From: Sphingorhabdus_B arenilitoris
Lineage (GTDB): Bacteria; Pseudomonadota; Alphaproteobacteria; Sphingomonadales; Sphingomonadaceae
Length of the DNA stretch: 64,000 nucleotides
Reading direction: 5' to 3'
NCBI RefSeq assembly: GCF_042651485.1
Contig: NZ_JBHSDH010000013.1
Coordinates: 1,736,001 to 1,800,000 of the forward strand
The position numbers and the translations under genes were made by a program. Each line of letters opens with the position of its first letter. Within the stretch, counting starts at the first letter, position 1. The notes under the pieces are model-generated. The model made no database searches and was not told the DNA's origin. It saw only the letters and a program-made list of their open reading frames with translations. Below are positions 50,244-58,703 of this stretch, piece by piece.

Positions 50244-51782
50244 TTGACGTCAGCAGCATCCAGCAATGATCAAGATATTGCCGCCTTAGCCAAGGGCGGC
50301 CGCACCAATATTTTGGGTTTCGTGCTGCGTTTGGCCGCGCGTATCCCCTTTTTGATACTCGGCACGCGCTATTATGGGCCCGAAGCATTGGGCCGTTTCG
50401 CCATTGCCGTCCTAGCGGTTGAATTTGTGGCACAGCTCGCGACATTGGGCCTGCGCCGGGGGCTTGCGGAAATATTATCGCGCGAGGAAAAACCGCCCGC
50501 GCAAATTGTCGCCGACGCGATGCTGGTCGGTATGATTGCATCGGCCATCGGCGCAGCTTTACTGATCGCCGTGCCGCAGATCATGTTTCCCAATAGCGCG
50601 ATTAACGGTTTTGATCGTTTCCTGCCGATCGTCATTTTCGCCATTGTCGCCACCGATATTGCGCTGGCGGCGCTTGCTTACCGGTTTGACATTGCCTCTG
50701 CCGTGCGCGCGCGGGCGGTGGTGGAACCCTGGACGATCAGCATCATGGCCGGGCTATTTGCGCTGCCGCTCATGCCATTTTATTCGCTGCGTGACGGGTT
50801 GATCATCTCTTATATTCTGTCGATGCTGGCGGCGATGCTGACGGCATTTTGGCCGCTTTTCAAAAGCTATGGCCTGCCCTGGGGATGGCGGCCCAAACCT
50901 GCAACATTGGTGATGGTGGCGCGGCGCAATATGCCGCTGGCCGCCGCCGATGCCGCCGAATGGGGCAGCAGGCGGCTCGACCTATTCATCCTTGGCCTAT
51001 TTGCAACGCCAGCAATTGCCGGGATTTATTATACGGCGCAGCAGATTGCGAGCCTGCCGCAAAAGCTCAAAACCAGTTTTGATCCGATTTTGAGCCCGGT
51101 TATCACCGCCAATTTGAAACAGAAAAATTATGGCGCCATCGCCCGGCAAGTCGGCCAAGTGGGTTTCTGGATCATCGCGGCGCAAACCGCAATCGCGCTG
51201 GCGCTGGGTATACCTGGCGAAGCGGTGATGGGCCTGTTCGGGCCGGAATTTGTCGGCGGTACGGGCGCGGTCGTGTTCCTGCTCGCCGCAGAGGTTGCCG
51301 CCGCGACAGCCGTGGTGAGCGAGGCAGCGCTCGTCTATATGGCGCGGCACCGCAACTTGCTGATTTCGCTTTTTACCCTCGGCCTGCAAGTGGTGCTGAG
51401 CCTGATTTTGATCCATGCCGTGGACTGGGTGGGTATAAAAGCCGAATCGCGCGGCCTTGCACAGGCCGCTGCCGTTGCCATGGCGTTGATGCTGTCGCTG
51501 GGCATTGGGTCGCTGATTAAGGCGCGGCTATTATCGCGGCTTCTGGGCGAATCGATCAGCATCTGGCGCTGGGCATTGGTGTGGGCCGTTGCCGCAGCCA
51601 CGATTGTCGGCATTGCTGCGACCTATATTCCCGAATGGGCGGAGCTGACCATTGGTATACCGGCGATATTGGCTGTCTATGCCTTCATCATCTGGACCAG
51701 AGGATTTGGCGAGGATGACCGGGTTTTATTCCGTAAACAGGAAAAAAACAGCGCAGAAGAAAAGCCAGAAGCTGCGGCTTAA
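50244..51782 (+). CDS. Polysaccharide flippase (MOP superfamily)
   Basis: This 512-residue inner-membrane protein has about 12-14 hydrophobic segments, with the family's N-terminal FVLRLAARIPFLILGTRYYGPEALGRFAIAVL and GIYYTAQQIASLPQKLKTSFDPILSPVITANL. The start codon is TTG with GGGGG six bases upstream; the product then begins MTSAASSNDQDIAALAKGG. Related proteins flip lipid-linked sugars (Wzx-like) for polysaccharide assembly. Its partner polymerase is not in this window. It ends convergently on the PfkB gene, sharing TTAA. Confidence 0.85.
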   Translation: MTSAASSNDQDIAALAKGGRTNILGFVLRLAARIPFLILGTRYYGPEALGRFAIAVLAVEFVAQLATLGLRRGLAEILSREEKPPAQIVADAMLVGMIASAIGAALLIAVPQIMFPNSAINGFDRFLPIVIFAIVATDIALAALAYRFDIASAVRARAVVEPWTISIMAGLFALPLMPFYSLRDGLIISYILSMLAAMLTAFWPLFKSYGLPWGWRPKPATLVMVARRNMPLAAADAAEWGSRRLDLFILGLFATPAIAGIYYTAQQIASLPQKLKTSFDPILSPVITANLKQKNYGAIARQVGQVGFWIIAAQTAIALALGIPGEAVMGLFGPEFVGGTGAVVFLLAAEVAAATAVVSEAALVYMARHRNLLISLFTLGLQVVLSLILIHAVDWVGIKAESRGLAQAAAVAMALMLSLGIGSLIKARLLSRLLGESISIWRWALVWAVAAATIVGIAATYIPEWAELTIGIPAILAVYAFIIWTRGFGEDDRVLFRKQEKNSAEEKPEAAA

Positions 51783-52774
51783 CCCAGTTTCTGTTCGACC
51801 AGTGCCTTGATATCCGCCTCTGGACGGGCGCCGTAATGCGATATGATTTCCGCTGCGCATACCGCTCCCATGGTCAGGCATTGATCCATCGGCCGCCCTT
51901 CGGCAATGCCCGCTAGCACGCCCGATGCAAATAAATCGCCTGCGCCCGTTGTATCGACCAGCCGGGCAACAGGTTCGGCGGCCACCTCAAAACGGGTTCC
52001 ATCCTGCACTGCAATCGCGCCATGTTCGCCGCGTGTGCAGATGAGCAATGGCACTTTGGCAGCGGTCGCAGCGACCGATAGTTCAAAATCGTCATTTTGC
52101 TGCAACGAGCGAATTTCAACTTCATTGGCGAATAAAATGTCGATCAGGCCGTCATTCATCAGCTGCAAAAAATCATCGCGGTGACGGTCGATGACAAAAG
52201 CATCGGACAGAGTGAAGGCCACTTTGCGTCCTGCCGCCTTGGCATGTTCAATCGCGCTGCGCATCGCCGCGCGCGGTTCTTCGGGATCCCATAGATATCC
52301 CTCCAGATAGAGGATTGCCGCCGACGCGATCAAATCCTTATCCACCAAATGGGCCGCCAAAAATTGCGATGCGCCCAAAAATGTATTCATTGTGCGCTGC
52401 GCATCGGGCGTCACAAGGATCAGGCAGCGAGCGGTCGGTGGCTGCTTGCCCAGCGGCGGCACATCAAAATCGATACCGGTCGCGCGAATATCATGGGCAA
52501 AAACCTGACCCAATTGATCGTCGGCGACCTGGCCAATAAAAGCGCATTGATGGCCGAGCATCGATAGGCCCGCCAGCGTATTGGCCGCCGATCCGCCGCT
52601 AATTTCGCGTGCTGGCCCCATGGCGTCATATAAGGAGGTTGCCCGGTCGGCATCGATCAACTGCATCCCGCCCTTGGTCAATTGTTCCAAGGCGATAAAT
52701 TCATCATTGGTTTCCGAAATGACATCAACAATAGCATTGCCAATGGCGAGAATATCATAGCGCGGATCGGTCAT
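51779..52774 (-). CDS. PfkB-family sugar/nucleoside kinase (adenosine-kinase-like)
   Basis: This 331-residue ribokinase-fold kinase has the N-terminal YDILAIGNAIVDVI, GGSAANTLAGLSMLG, and the C-terminal signature DTTGAGDLFASGVLAGIAEG with the catalytic Asp in GAGD. The two signatures are typical of the adenosine kinase/PfkB group common in sphingomonads. I start at 52774, where AGGA lies seven bases upstream; a longer frame from 52834 has no such site. It overlaps the flippase stop by 4 bp, convergent. Substrate not determinable. Confidence 0.9.
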   Translation of the reverse strand: MTDPRYDILAIGNAIVDVISETNDEFIALEQLTKGGMQLIDADRATSLYDAMGPAREISGGSAANTLAGLSMLGHQCAFIGQVADDQLGQVFAHDIRATGIDFDVPPLGKQPPTARCLILVTPDAQRTMNTFLGASQFLAAHLVDKDLIASAAILYLEGYLWDPEEPRAAMRSAIEHAKAAGRKVAFTLSDAFVIDRHRDDFLQLMNDGLIDILFANEVEIRSLQQNDDFELSVAATAAKVPLLICTRGEHGAIAVQDGTRFEVAAEPVARLVDTTGAGDLFASGVLAGIAEGRPMDQCLTMGAVCAAEIISHYGARPEADIKALVEQKLG

Positions 52775-52881
52775 TTTATTTCCTATTTTGCAAATCTTTC
52801 GCCGCGCCCTAGAGATTTGCCGCCCTGTCAGCAAGCCTTTATGCCCATTGACGCGCCCGCACGCGCCGATAGAAGACGCTT

Positions 52882-53544
52882 ATGATATTTCGGGCTTTCA
52901 CCCTGTCCCTGCAAAGCGTGAGCGATGGCAAGATCATCGCGCTGATGCTCAAAACACTGGCGATCACCGCCGGGCTTTTTATCCTTTTGGCGGTTGGTTT
53001 CTGGTTTGCGCTCGGCCGGCTCCTTAGCCATTGGCAATGGGACATATATGGCCTCGCCGCGATCGGTGCAGTGGCATTCGCTGTGCTATTCGGCTGGCTA
53101 TTGTGGCGGGCCATCGCGATTGCGGTATTGTGGTTTTTTTCCGACGACATTGTGGATGCGGTCGAGGCGCGGCATTATCCCGCCCATGTACTGTCGGCAA
53201 AACGGCCGGGCGCGGTGGAAAGCGGGAAAATGGCGCTGCGGTCTGCGGGCCGGTTGATCGGCTATAATCTGCTTGCTGCGCCGCTTTACTTATTATTACT
53301 GATTACCGGGGTGGGCACGGGCATTGCGTTTTTATTCGTCAATTCATTGCTGCTCGGCCGTGATTTGCAGGATATGTTGGAGGCACGCCATGGCAAGGGG
53401 CAAATTGCGTTTGACCGGGTTTCGCGCGGCTTATTGGGTGCGGTTGGAACTGCGGCGATGCTGCTGCCTCTTGTCAACCTGCTCGTTCCGGTTGTAGCAA
53501 CCGCAATGGCGGTCCATCTCGCCCATTTGAAAAAGCCTGTTTGA
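52882..53544 (+). CDS. EI24/CysZ-like membrane protein
   Basis: This 220-residue protein with about five hydrophobic segments (about 20-52, 58-85, 125-155 and 185-213 the clearest) shows MIFRAFTLSLQSVSDGKIIALMLKTLAITAGLF and VNSLLLGRDLQDMLEARHGKG. These resemble the EI24 family, which includes the sulfate transporter CysZ. Such proteins in sphingomonads are usually uncharacterised. It is followed directly by a small lipoprotein gene on the same strand. Confidence 0.78.
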   Translation: MIFRAFTLSLQSVSDGKIIALMLKTLAITAGLFILLAVGFWFALGRLLSHWQWDIYGLAAIGAVAFAVLFGWLLWRAIAIAVLWFFSDDIVDAVEARHYPAHVLSAKRPGAVESGKMALRSAGRLIGYNLLAAPLYLLLLITGVGTGIAFLFVNSLLLGRDLQDMLEARHGKGQIAFDRVSRGLLGAVGTAAMLLPLVNLLVPVVATAMAVHLAHLKKPV

Positions 53545-53564
53545 ACCGCATATTGGAATTGAAA

Positions 53565-53954
53565 ATGCATAAAATCATTTTGGCGCTCCTGCCTCTGACT
53601 ATGGTTGCTGCTTGCGGCGGCGGCGGCCAAACGAAAGTCGCCAGTGCGAGCGTGCCGGTGCGCGACGTGCCCGTCACTTCGGCCCCGCGCCCGGTCATTT
53701 CGGCAAAGGGATTGGAAGCGGTGATGGGCAAGGACAGCAACGCCCTGACCCGCCTGTTCGGCGAACCGCGCCTGAATGTGCAGGAAGTGTATGGCCGCAA
53801 ACTGCAATTTTCGGGCAAGGCCTGTGTCTTGGATGCCTATCTCTACCCGGATGGGAAAAATGGCGGTGAGATTGTCACGCATGTCGATGCGCGGCGCAGC
53901 GACGGAGCCGAGGTTGACCGCGCCGCCTGCGTCAACGCTTTGCAAAAACGCTAA
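53565..53954 (+). CDS. Small lipoprotein of unknown function
   Basis: This 129-residue lipoprotein has a signal peptide ending in the lipobox MVAAC followed by GGGGQ. The mature part contains PRPVISAKGLEAVMGKDSNALTRLFGEPRLNVQEVYGRKLQFSGKACVLDAYLYPD, which resembles the GLxxLxGxxxxxLxxxFGxP motif of small SmpA/OmlA-like envelope proteins. ATG 53565 is used; a TTG eight codons upstream lies within the preceding gene's end. It converges on queG with a 4-bp overlap. Confidence 0.75.
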   Translation: MHKIILALLPLTMVAACGGGGQTKVASASVPVRDVPVTSAPRPVISAKGLEAVMGKDSNALTRLFGEPRLNVQEVYGRKLQFSGKACVLDAYLYPDGKNGGEIVTHVDARRSDGAEVDRAACVNALQKR

Positions 53955-55075
53955 AAACTATTCCATTCAGCCGCGACATCTGGATCGCGTTCTGCGGATA
54001 ACCGTGCCTGCTTTTCGGCGGCAAAGGCTGGCCTATCGATATGCGCCAGCGCCCAAATGGCCGCGCCGCGGACCACAGCGGAAGGATCACCGAGCAGCGC
54101 GGTAACCGGACCCGACAGCGCCGGTTTGCCGCTATTGCCCGCCGCGATTAAGACATTGCGGATGAACCGGTCGCGGCCAGTGCGTTTCACAGGTGAGCCG
54201 GAAAAGAGCGCGCGAAATGCAGCATCATCGAGCGTAAGCAGATCGGATATTTCCGGCGCGGTCAACTCCGCACGCGGATGAAAGGCTTTATGTGTCGCGG
54301 CGCTTTGCGCAAATTTATTCCACGGGCACACTGCCAGACAATCATCACAGCCATAAATATGATTGCCGATCCCTGCACGCAAATCATGCGGGATGGGCCC
54401 TTTATGTTCGATGGTCAGATAAGAGATGCAGCGCCGGGCGTCGAGCTGATAAGGAGCCGGGAAGGCTTTGGTCGGGCAAATATCCTGACACGCATTGCAG
54501 GACCCACAATGATCGCCCAGCGGCGTGCCCGCGGGCAGGTCGGCGCTGGTATATATTGCGCCCAGAAACAGCCAGCTGCCATGATCGCGGCTGACGATAT
54601 TGGTATGTTTGCCCTGCCAGCCGAGCCCCGCCGCTTCGGCCAGCGCCTTTTCCATCACGGGCGCGGTATCGACAAAGACCTTCACATCCCCGCCATTTTG
54701 CTGAACGAGCCAGCCCGCCAGCCGTTTGAGCGCCCCTTTCACGCGGTCATGATAATCGCGCCCCCGGGCGTAGACCGAAATGCGGGCATGATCATGCGCA
54801 TCCGCCAGCGCCATCGGATCGTCGCCAGGGGCATAGCTCATCCCCAGCATGATGACGCTGCGCACGTCATTCCATAGCGTTTTGGGGTCGCTGCGTTCAT
54901 CGCTGCGGCTTTCCATCCAGATCATCTCGCCATGCCGCCCAGCGTCGAGCCAGGCCCGAAAGCGCGCCGCCGTTTGCGGTGACACGGCGGCGGGCGCAAT
55001 CGCGCATACCGCAAAGCCCTCCTGCTCGGCGCGATCTTTCACCGCGTTAACCAAATTTATCTTGTCTCTGTTCAC
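53951..55075 (-). CDS. queG: Epoxyqueuosine reductase
   Basis: This 374-residue enzyme carries out the last step of queuosine tRNA modification with cobalamin and two [4Fe-4S] clusters. CGSCNACQDICPTKAF (about 195-210) and CDDCLAVCPWNKFA (about 250-263) are the cluster motifs, and GLGWQGKHTNIVSRDHGSWLFLG is the QueG-specific block. A C-terminal HEAT-like segment follows (SGPVTALLGDPSAVVRGAAIWALAHI). Length is typical. It is divergent to the ABC gene. Confidence 0.95.
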   Translation of the reverse strand: MNRDKINLVNAVKDRAEQEGFAVCAIAPAAVSPQTAARFRAWLDAGRHGEMIWMESRSDERSDPKTLWNDVRSVIMLGMSYAPGDDPMALADAHDHARISVYARGRDYHDRVKGALKRLAGWLVQQNGGDVKVFVDTAPVMEKALAEAAGLGWQGKHTNIVSRDHGSWLFLGAIYTSADLPAGTPLGDHCGSCNACQDICPTKAFPAPYQLDARRCISYLTIEHKGPIPHDLRAGIGNHIYGCDDCLAVCPWNKFAQSAATHKAFHPRAELTAPEISDLLTLDDAAFRALFSGSPVKRTGRDRFIRNVLIAAGNSGKPALSGPVTALLGDPSAVVRGAAIWALAHIDRPAFAAEKQARLSAERDPDVAAEWNSF

Positions 55076-55120
55076 GCACCGACTCTATGTAAAGGCCACA
55101 CTCTCTTTGGGGCAAAATAT

Positions 55121-56056
55121 ATGGCAATTGCAATCGAGGCGCGCGGCCTTGTGAAAGAATTTGACGGTTTTCGCGCGGTAGACGGCGTTGACCTCAACAT
55201 TCCCGAAGGCAGCATATTCGGTATCTTGGGCCCTAATGGCGCTGGCAAAACGACGATGCTGCGCACTTTATTGGGGATAATCGACCCCGATGCCGGAACG
55301 CGGACATTGCTGGGTTCCTCCAAACCGATCAGCCAATCGCGCATTGTCGGCTATCTGCCCGAAGAGCGCGGTTTATACCAATCGATGCGGGCGGTGGACA
55401 CTATTGCTTTCATGGGCGCATTGCGCGGCATGGCGTTAAAAGACGCGCGGGACAAAGGCCGGGCGATGCTGGAGGAGGCAGGGCTCGGCTATGCCGCCGA
55501 CCGGCAAATTAAACAGCTTTCCAAAGGCATGGCGCAAACCGTGCAGTTGATCGGCACCATCGTTCATGACCCCAAGCTGATCGTGCTGGATGAACCTTTT
55601 TCCGGCCTCGACGCGCTTAATCAAGCGAAGCTGGAACGGATGATCCGGGCTCAGGCGGAAAAAGGCGTGACGGTGATTTTTTCAACCCATGTCATCGCCC
55701 ATGCCGAACGGCTATGCGAGAGTATCGCGATCATTGCCAAGGGTAAGATCAGCTTTGACGGGCTGGTCTCTGCCGCGCGTGACCGGCTTCGGCCGCAAGT
55801 GCATTTGGAAACCGAAAGCCTTGACGGCCCCTGGCGGAGCGCCCTGCCCGCTGATTGTATCGCAGAGGGCAATTGGTGGCATTTCACCTTGCCGGAAACA
55901 GGCGTGGAACCACTGCTAACGGCGTTAGTGGAGGGTAAAGCGGGCGTGCGGTCCTTGTCGATTGAACGGCCCGGACTGCATGACGCCTTTGTTGCGATTG
56001 CCGGAGAATCGGTGGCCGCCGAAATGGATCAACCGCTAGCGGAGGAATTGCTATGA
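55121..56056 (+). CDS. ABC-2 type transporter ATP-binding protein (NatA-like)
   Basis: The 311 residues form an ABC ATPase. Walker A is GPNGAGKTT (about 40-48), with the signature LSKGMAQTVQL, Walker B LIVLDEPFSGLD and the H-loop STHVIAHAERL. A C-terminal extension (about 220-311) is of the DUF4162 kind seen in NatA/YhaQ-type exporters. It pairs with the permease, overlapping by 4 bp. Such systems export drugs, sodium or peptides; the substrate is unknown. Confidence 0.92.
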   Translation: MAIAIEARGLVKEFDGFRAVDGVDLNIPEGSIFGILGPNGAGKTTMLRTLLGIIDPDAGTRTLLGSSKPISQSRIVGYLPEERGLYQSMRAVDTIAFMGALRGMALKDARDKGRAMLEEAGLGYAADRQIKQLSKGMAQTVQLIGTIVHDPKLIVLDEPFSGLDALNQAKLERMIRAQAEKGVTVIFSTHVIAHAERLCESIAIIAKGKISFDGLVSAARDRLRPQVHLETESLDGPWRSALPADCIAEGNWWHFTLPETGVEPLLTALVEGKAGVRSLSIERPGLHDAFVAIAGESVAAEMDQPLAEELL

Positions 56057-57291
56057 AAGAGATTATCCGCGCCGCATTTGTCATCGGCCGCCGCGATTTG
56101 ACGGCGATTATATTTTCCAAAGCCTTCATCCTGTTCCTGTTGGGCCCGTTATTCCCGGTGATCGTCGCGGTCGCGGCGGGTAGCCTGGGCGGGCAAATCG
56201 CGCGCGATTCCGACAAGCCCATCGTCGGCGTGCTGATGCAAGCGGACGAAGCCGCCAAGCTGGTTACGGTGCGAGATGACCTGTCGCAGCAGCTCGGCGA
56301 CGGATGGTATCCCGAGTTGAAAGCGATCGGCGCGCCTGATGGTGCTGGCGCGAAAAGCCCGCGCGAATATCTGTCCGATACAAAAAATAATCTGGTCGCT
56401 GTGGTGTCGGGAACACTGGAAAAACCTATCATCACCGCGACCAAAACCGAAGCGGACCGGCATGACGATGAAATAGCCAGTCTAGTCAGCTATGCGGTCA
56501 CCGGCAAATCGACACAAATGCCCAAGCCGCAGATTGAAATTATCGAAAAAAGTGCCAGCGGCGCGAAGAAAAGTCAGCAAGTGACCGGCCAATTGGCGCA
56601 AGTCATCATGTATTTCCTGACCGTGTTGCTCACTGGTATGGTGCTGAGCAATCTGGTTGAAGAAAAATCGAATAAGATCATTGAGATATTGGCTGCGTCT
56701 ATCCCGATTGAATCGGTGTTTATCGGAAAGCTGTTCGCCATGCTGGTCATGTCGCTGATCGGCCTGACCATCTGGATTGGAGCCGGACTGGGGCTGTTTT
56801 CCCTCTTTGCATCGGGCGTTCCAATGGCCGCGATCCCCGCCCCTGCGGTTGGCTGGCCCATATTCCTGACGCTCGGCGTGATATATTTCACCATGACCTA
56901 TTTGATGCTGGGCGCTTTGTTTTTAGGCATAGGCGCAATGGCCGCGACCGTGCGCGAGGTGCAGACATTGTCGATGCCGGTGACGATGGTGCAGCTGATT
57001 ATCTTTTTCTTCGCCGCCTATACCGTGACGCAGCTGGGCAAACCGATTGAGCAAGCAGCGGCGATATTCCCCTTCAGCTCGCCCTTTGCGATGATTGCCC
57101 GGGCGGCGCAGGTGCCAACATTATGGCATCATGCGATAGCCGTCATTGGCCAGATATTTTTCACCATCGCATTGCTGCGCATCGGTGTCATTTTATTTAA
57201 ACGCAATGTGATGAAATCGGGCAGCGGCGGTAAAGTGAAGGAAGAAGGCACGCGCCGCAAATTATTCGGCTTGATCCCGATGGGGCGATAG
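56053..57291 (+). CDS. ABC-2 type transporter permease (NatB/YhaP-like)
   Basis: This 412-residue inner-membrane protein has one N-terminal membrane segment (about 18-38) and a large extracytoplasmic loop (about 40-180, DSDKPIVGVLMQADEAAKLVTVRDDL). Five further segments occupy the second half (about 185-385), with the conserved VEEKSNKIIEILAASIPIESVFIGKL motif of the ABC2_membrane_3 type. It forms the transmembrane half of the exporter with the preceding ATPase. Confidence 0.9.
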   Translation: MKEIIRAAFVIGRRDLTAIIFSKAFILFLLGPLFPVIVAVAAGSLGGQIARDSDKPIVGVLMQADEAAKLVTVRDDLSQQLGDGWYPELKAIGAPDGAGAKSPREYLSDTKNNLVAVVSGTLEKPIITATKTEADRHDDEIASLVSYAVTGKSTQMPKPQIEIIEKSASGAKKSQQVTGQLAQVIMYFLTVLLTGMVLSNLVEEKSNKIIEILAASIPIESVFIGKLFAMLVMSLIGLTIWIGAGLGLFSLFASGVPMAAIPAPAVGWPIFLTLGVIYFTMTYLMLGALFLGIGAMAATVREVQTLSMPVTMVQLIIFFFAAYTVTQLGKPIEQAAAIFPFSSPFAMIARAAQVPTLWHHAIAVIGQIFFTIALLRIGVILFKRNVMKSGSGGKVKEEGTRRKLFGLIPMGR

Positions 57292-57324
57292 TCCGCGTAA
57301 ATCGGTTGCTTATCGAAACGGGAT

Positions 57325-57338
57325 TGACATTATTGTCA
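57325..57338. promoter_or_regulatory. Dyad TGACA-TTAT-TGTCA upstream of the first CYP153 gene
   Basis: This perfect 5-bp inverted repeat with a 4-base spacer lies 41 bp before the start. It overlaps a TTGACA (57324-57329) that may be the -35 box, so a bound regulator would block the promoter. The arrangement matches the dyad at 39967. Confidence 0.5.
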
Positions 57339-57347
57339 GTAATGGCA

Positions 57348-57365
57348 CTCTCTCATCCGAGAGAG
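57348..57365 (+). promoter_or_regulatory. Stem-loop just before the CYP153 ribosome-binding site
   Basis: CTCTCTC and GAGAGAG form a 7-bp stem around ATCC; AAGGAG follows immediately at 57366 and the ATG is at 57379. In the mRNA it would place a hairpin right against the Shine-Dalgarno, possibly tuning translation or stability. Confidence 0.5.
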
Positions 57366-57378
57366 AAGGAGAATTGCC

Positions 57379-58692
57379 ATGGCCACGGCCCCCGTCATCG
57401 ATTTGAATCATTTAACCACCTCGCCCACTGCCGACGAGGCATTGGAACAATGGTATAAAACCAACCCGCCGGTGTCCGCAAAACTGCCCAATCCCTGGGA
57501 TGTCAGCCGGTCGGAGCTATATAGTCAGGATAAATGGCAAGCCCCCTTTGCCGAAATGCGCGCCAAAGCGCCGATCAACAAAATCGAAGAATCGGGTTAT
57601 GGCCCCTATTGGAACGTGACCAGCCATAAAGCGATTCAGCATGTCGAGGCGCTGCCCGAAATTTATTCCAGCGAGGTATCGCGCGGCGGTATCACCATTG
57701 CCGATCCCGAATGGGACAGCGATTTCCAACTGCCCATGTTCATCGCCATGGACCGGCCCAAACATACGGGACAGCGCCGGACCGTCGCCCCGGCTTTCAC
57801 TCCGGCTGAAATGCGGCGGATGGAGGATGATATTCGCCGCCGCACCGGCGAAACATTGGACAGCCTGCCTTGGGATAGGCCCTTTGATTGGGTTGATAAG
57901 GTTTCGATTGAACTGACCACCGGAATGCTCGCCCTGCTTTTTGATTTTCCATGGGAGCAACGCCGCTTGCTGACCTACTGGTCCGATTGGGCAGGCGATG
58001 TTGAATTGTCAAAAGCGCAGGAACTGGACGAATTTCGCCGCAAGATATTGTTCGAACTCGGCGCGTATTTCCAACAACTTTGGAATCAAAAGCTCAATGC
58101 TGAGCCGACACCCGACCTGTTGTCGATGATGATCCATTCCGACAGCATGAGCCATATGGATCAGATGGAATTTATCGGCAATTTGATCCTGCTCATCGTC
58201 GGCGGCAATGATACCACCCGCAATTCCATGTCCGGCTTTGCATGGGGGCTCAATGCATTTCCCGATGAACGGCGCAAGCTACAGCAAAATCCTGATCTGA
58301 TCCCCAATGCGGTACAGGAAATGATCCGCTGGCAAACGCCGCTCGCGCATATGCGGCGCACAGCGGTGGAGGACCATGACCTGTTTGGCAATGATATCAA
58401 AGCTGGGGACAAGGTCATATTATGGTATATCTCCGCCAACCGCGATGAAAGCGTGTTTGAACGCGCAGATGACATTATCGTCGACCGCGAAAATGCCCGC
58501 CGCCATCTGGCCTTTGGCTATGGCATCCACCGCTGCGTCGGGGCGCGGCTGGCCGAATTGCAGCTGAAAATCCTGCTGGAAGAAATGCATGAACGGCGGA
58601 TGCAAGTGAATCCAACGGGCAAAATCCGCAGGGTTCATGCCTGTTTCGTCCATGGCTACCGCGAAATGGAAGTGGGGTTGAGCAAATATTGA
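57379..58692 (+). CDS. Cytochrome P450, CYP153-like (first of tandem pair)
   Basis: This 437-residue soluble class I P450 has the I-helix motif GGNDTTRNSMSG (275-286), the ExxR helix in EMIRWQTPLAHMRRTA (314-329) and the haem loop FGYGIHRCVG with Cys386. FIAMDRPKHTGQRRTVAPAFTP and GNDTTRN-SM are typical of CYP153 alkane/fatty-acid omega-hydroxylases. A strong AAGGAG start signal is present. Ferredoxin and ferredoxin reductase partners are not adjacent. The substrate is inferred from family, not shown. Confidence 0.9.
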   Translation: MATAPVIDLNHLTTSPTADEALEQWYKTNPPVSAKLPNPWDVSRSELYSQDKWQAPFAEMRAKAPINKIEESGYGPYWNVTSHKAIQHVEALPEIYSSEVSRGGITIADPEWDSDFQLPMFIAMDRPKHTGQRRTVAPAFTPAEMRRMEDDIRRRTGETLDSLPWDRPFDWVDKVSIELTTGMLALLFDFPWEQRRLLTYWSDWAGDVELSKAQELDEFRRKILFELGAYFQQLWNQKLNAEPTPDLLSMMIHSDSMSHMDQMEFIGNLILLIVGGNDTTRNSMSGFAWGLNAFPDERRKLQQNPDLIPNAVQEMIRWQTPLAHMRRTAVEDHDLFGNDIKAGDKVILWYISANRDESVFERADDIIVDRENARRHLAFGYGIHRCVGARLAELQLKILLEEMHERRMQVNPTGKIRRVHACFVHGYREMEVGLSKY

Positions 58693-58703
58693 GGAGATAA
58701 TCT

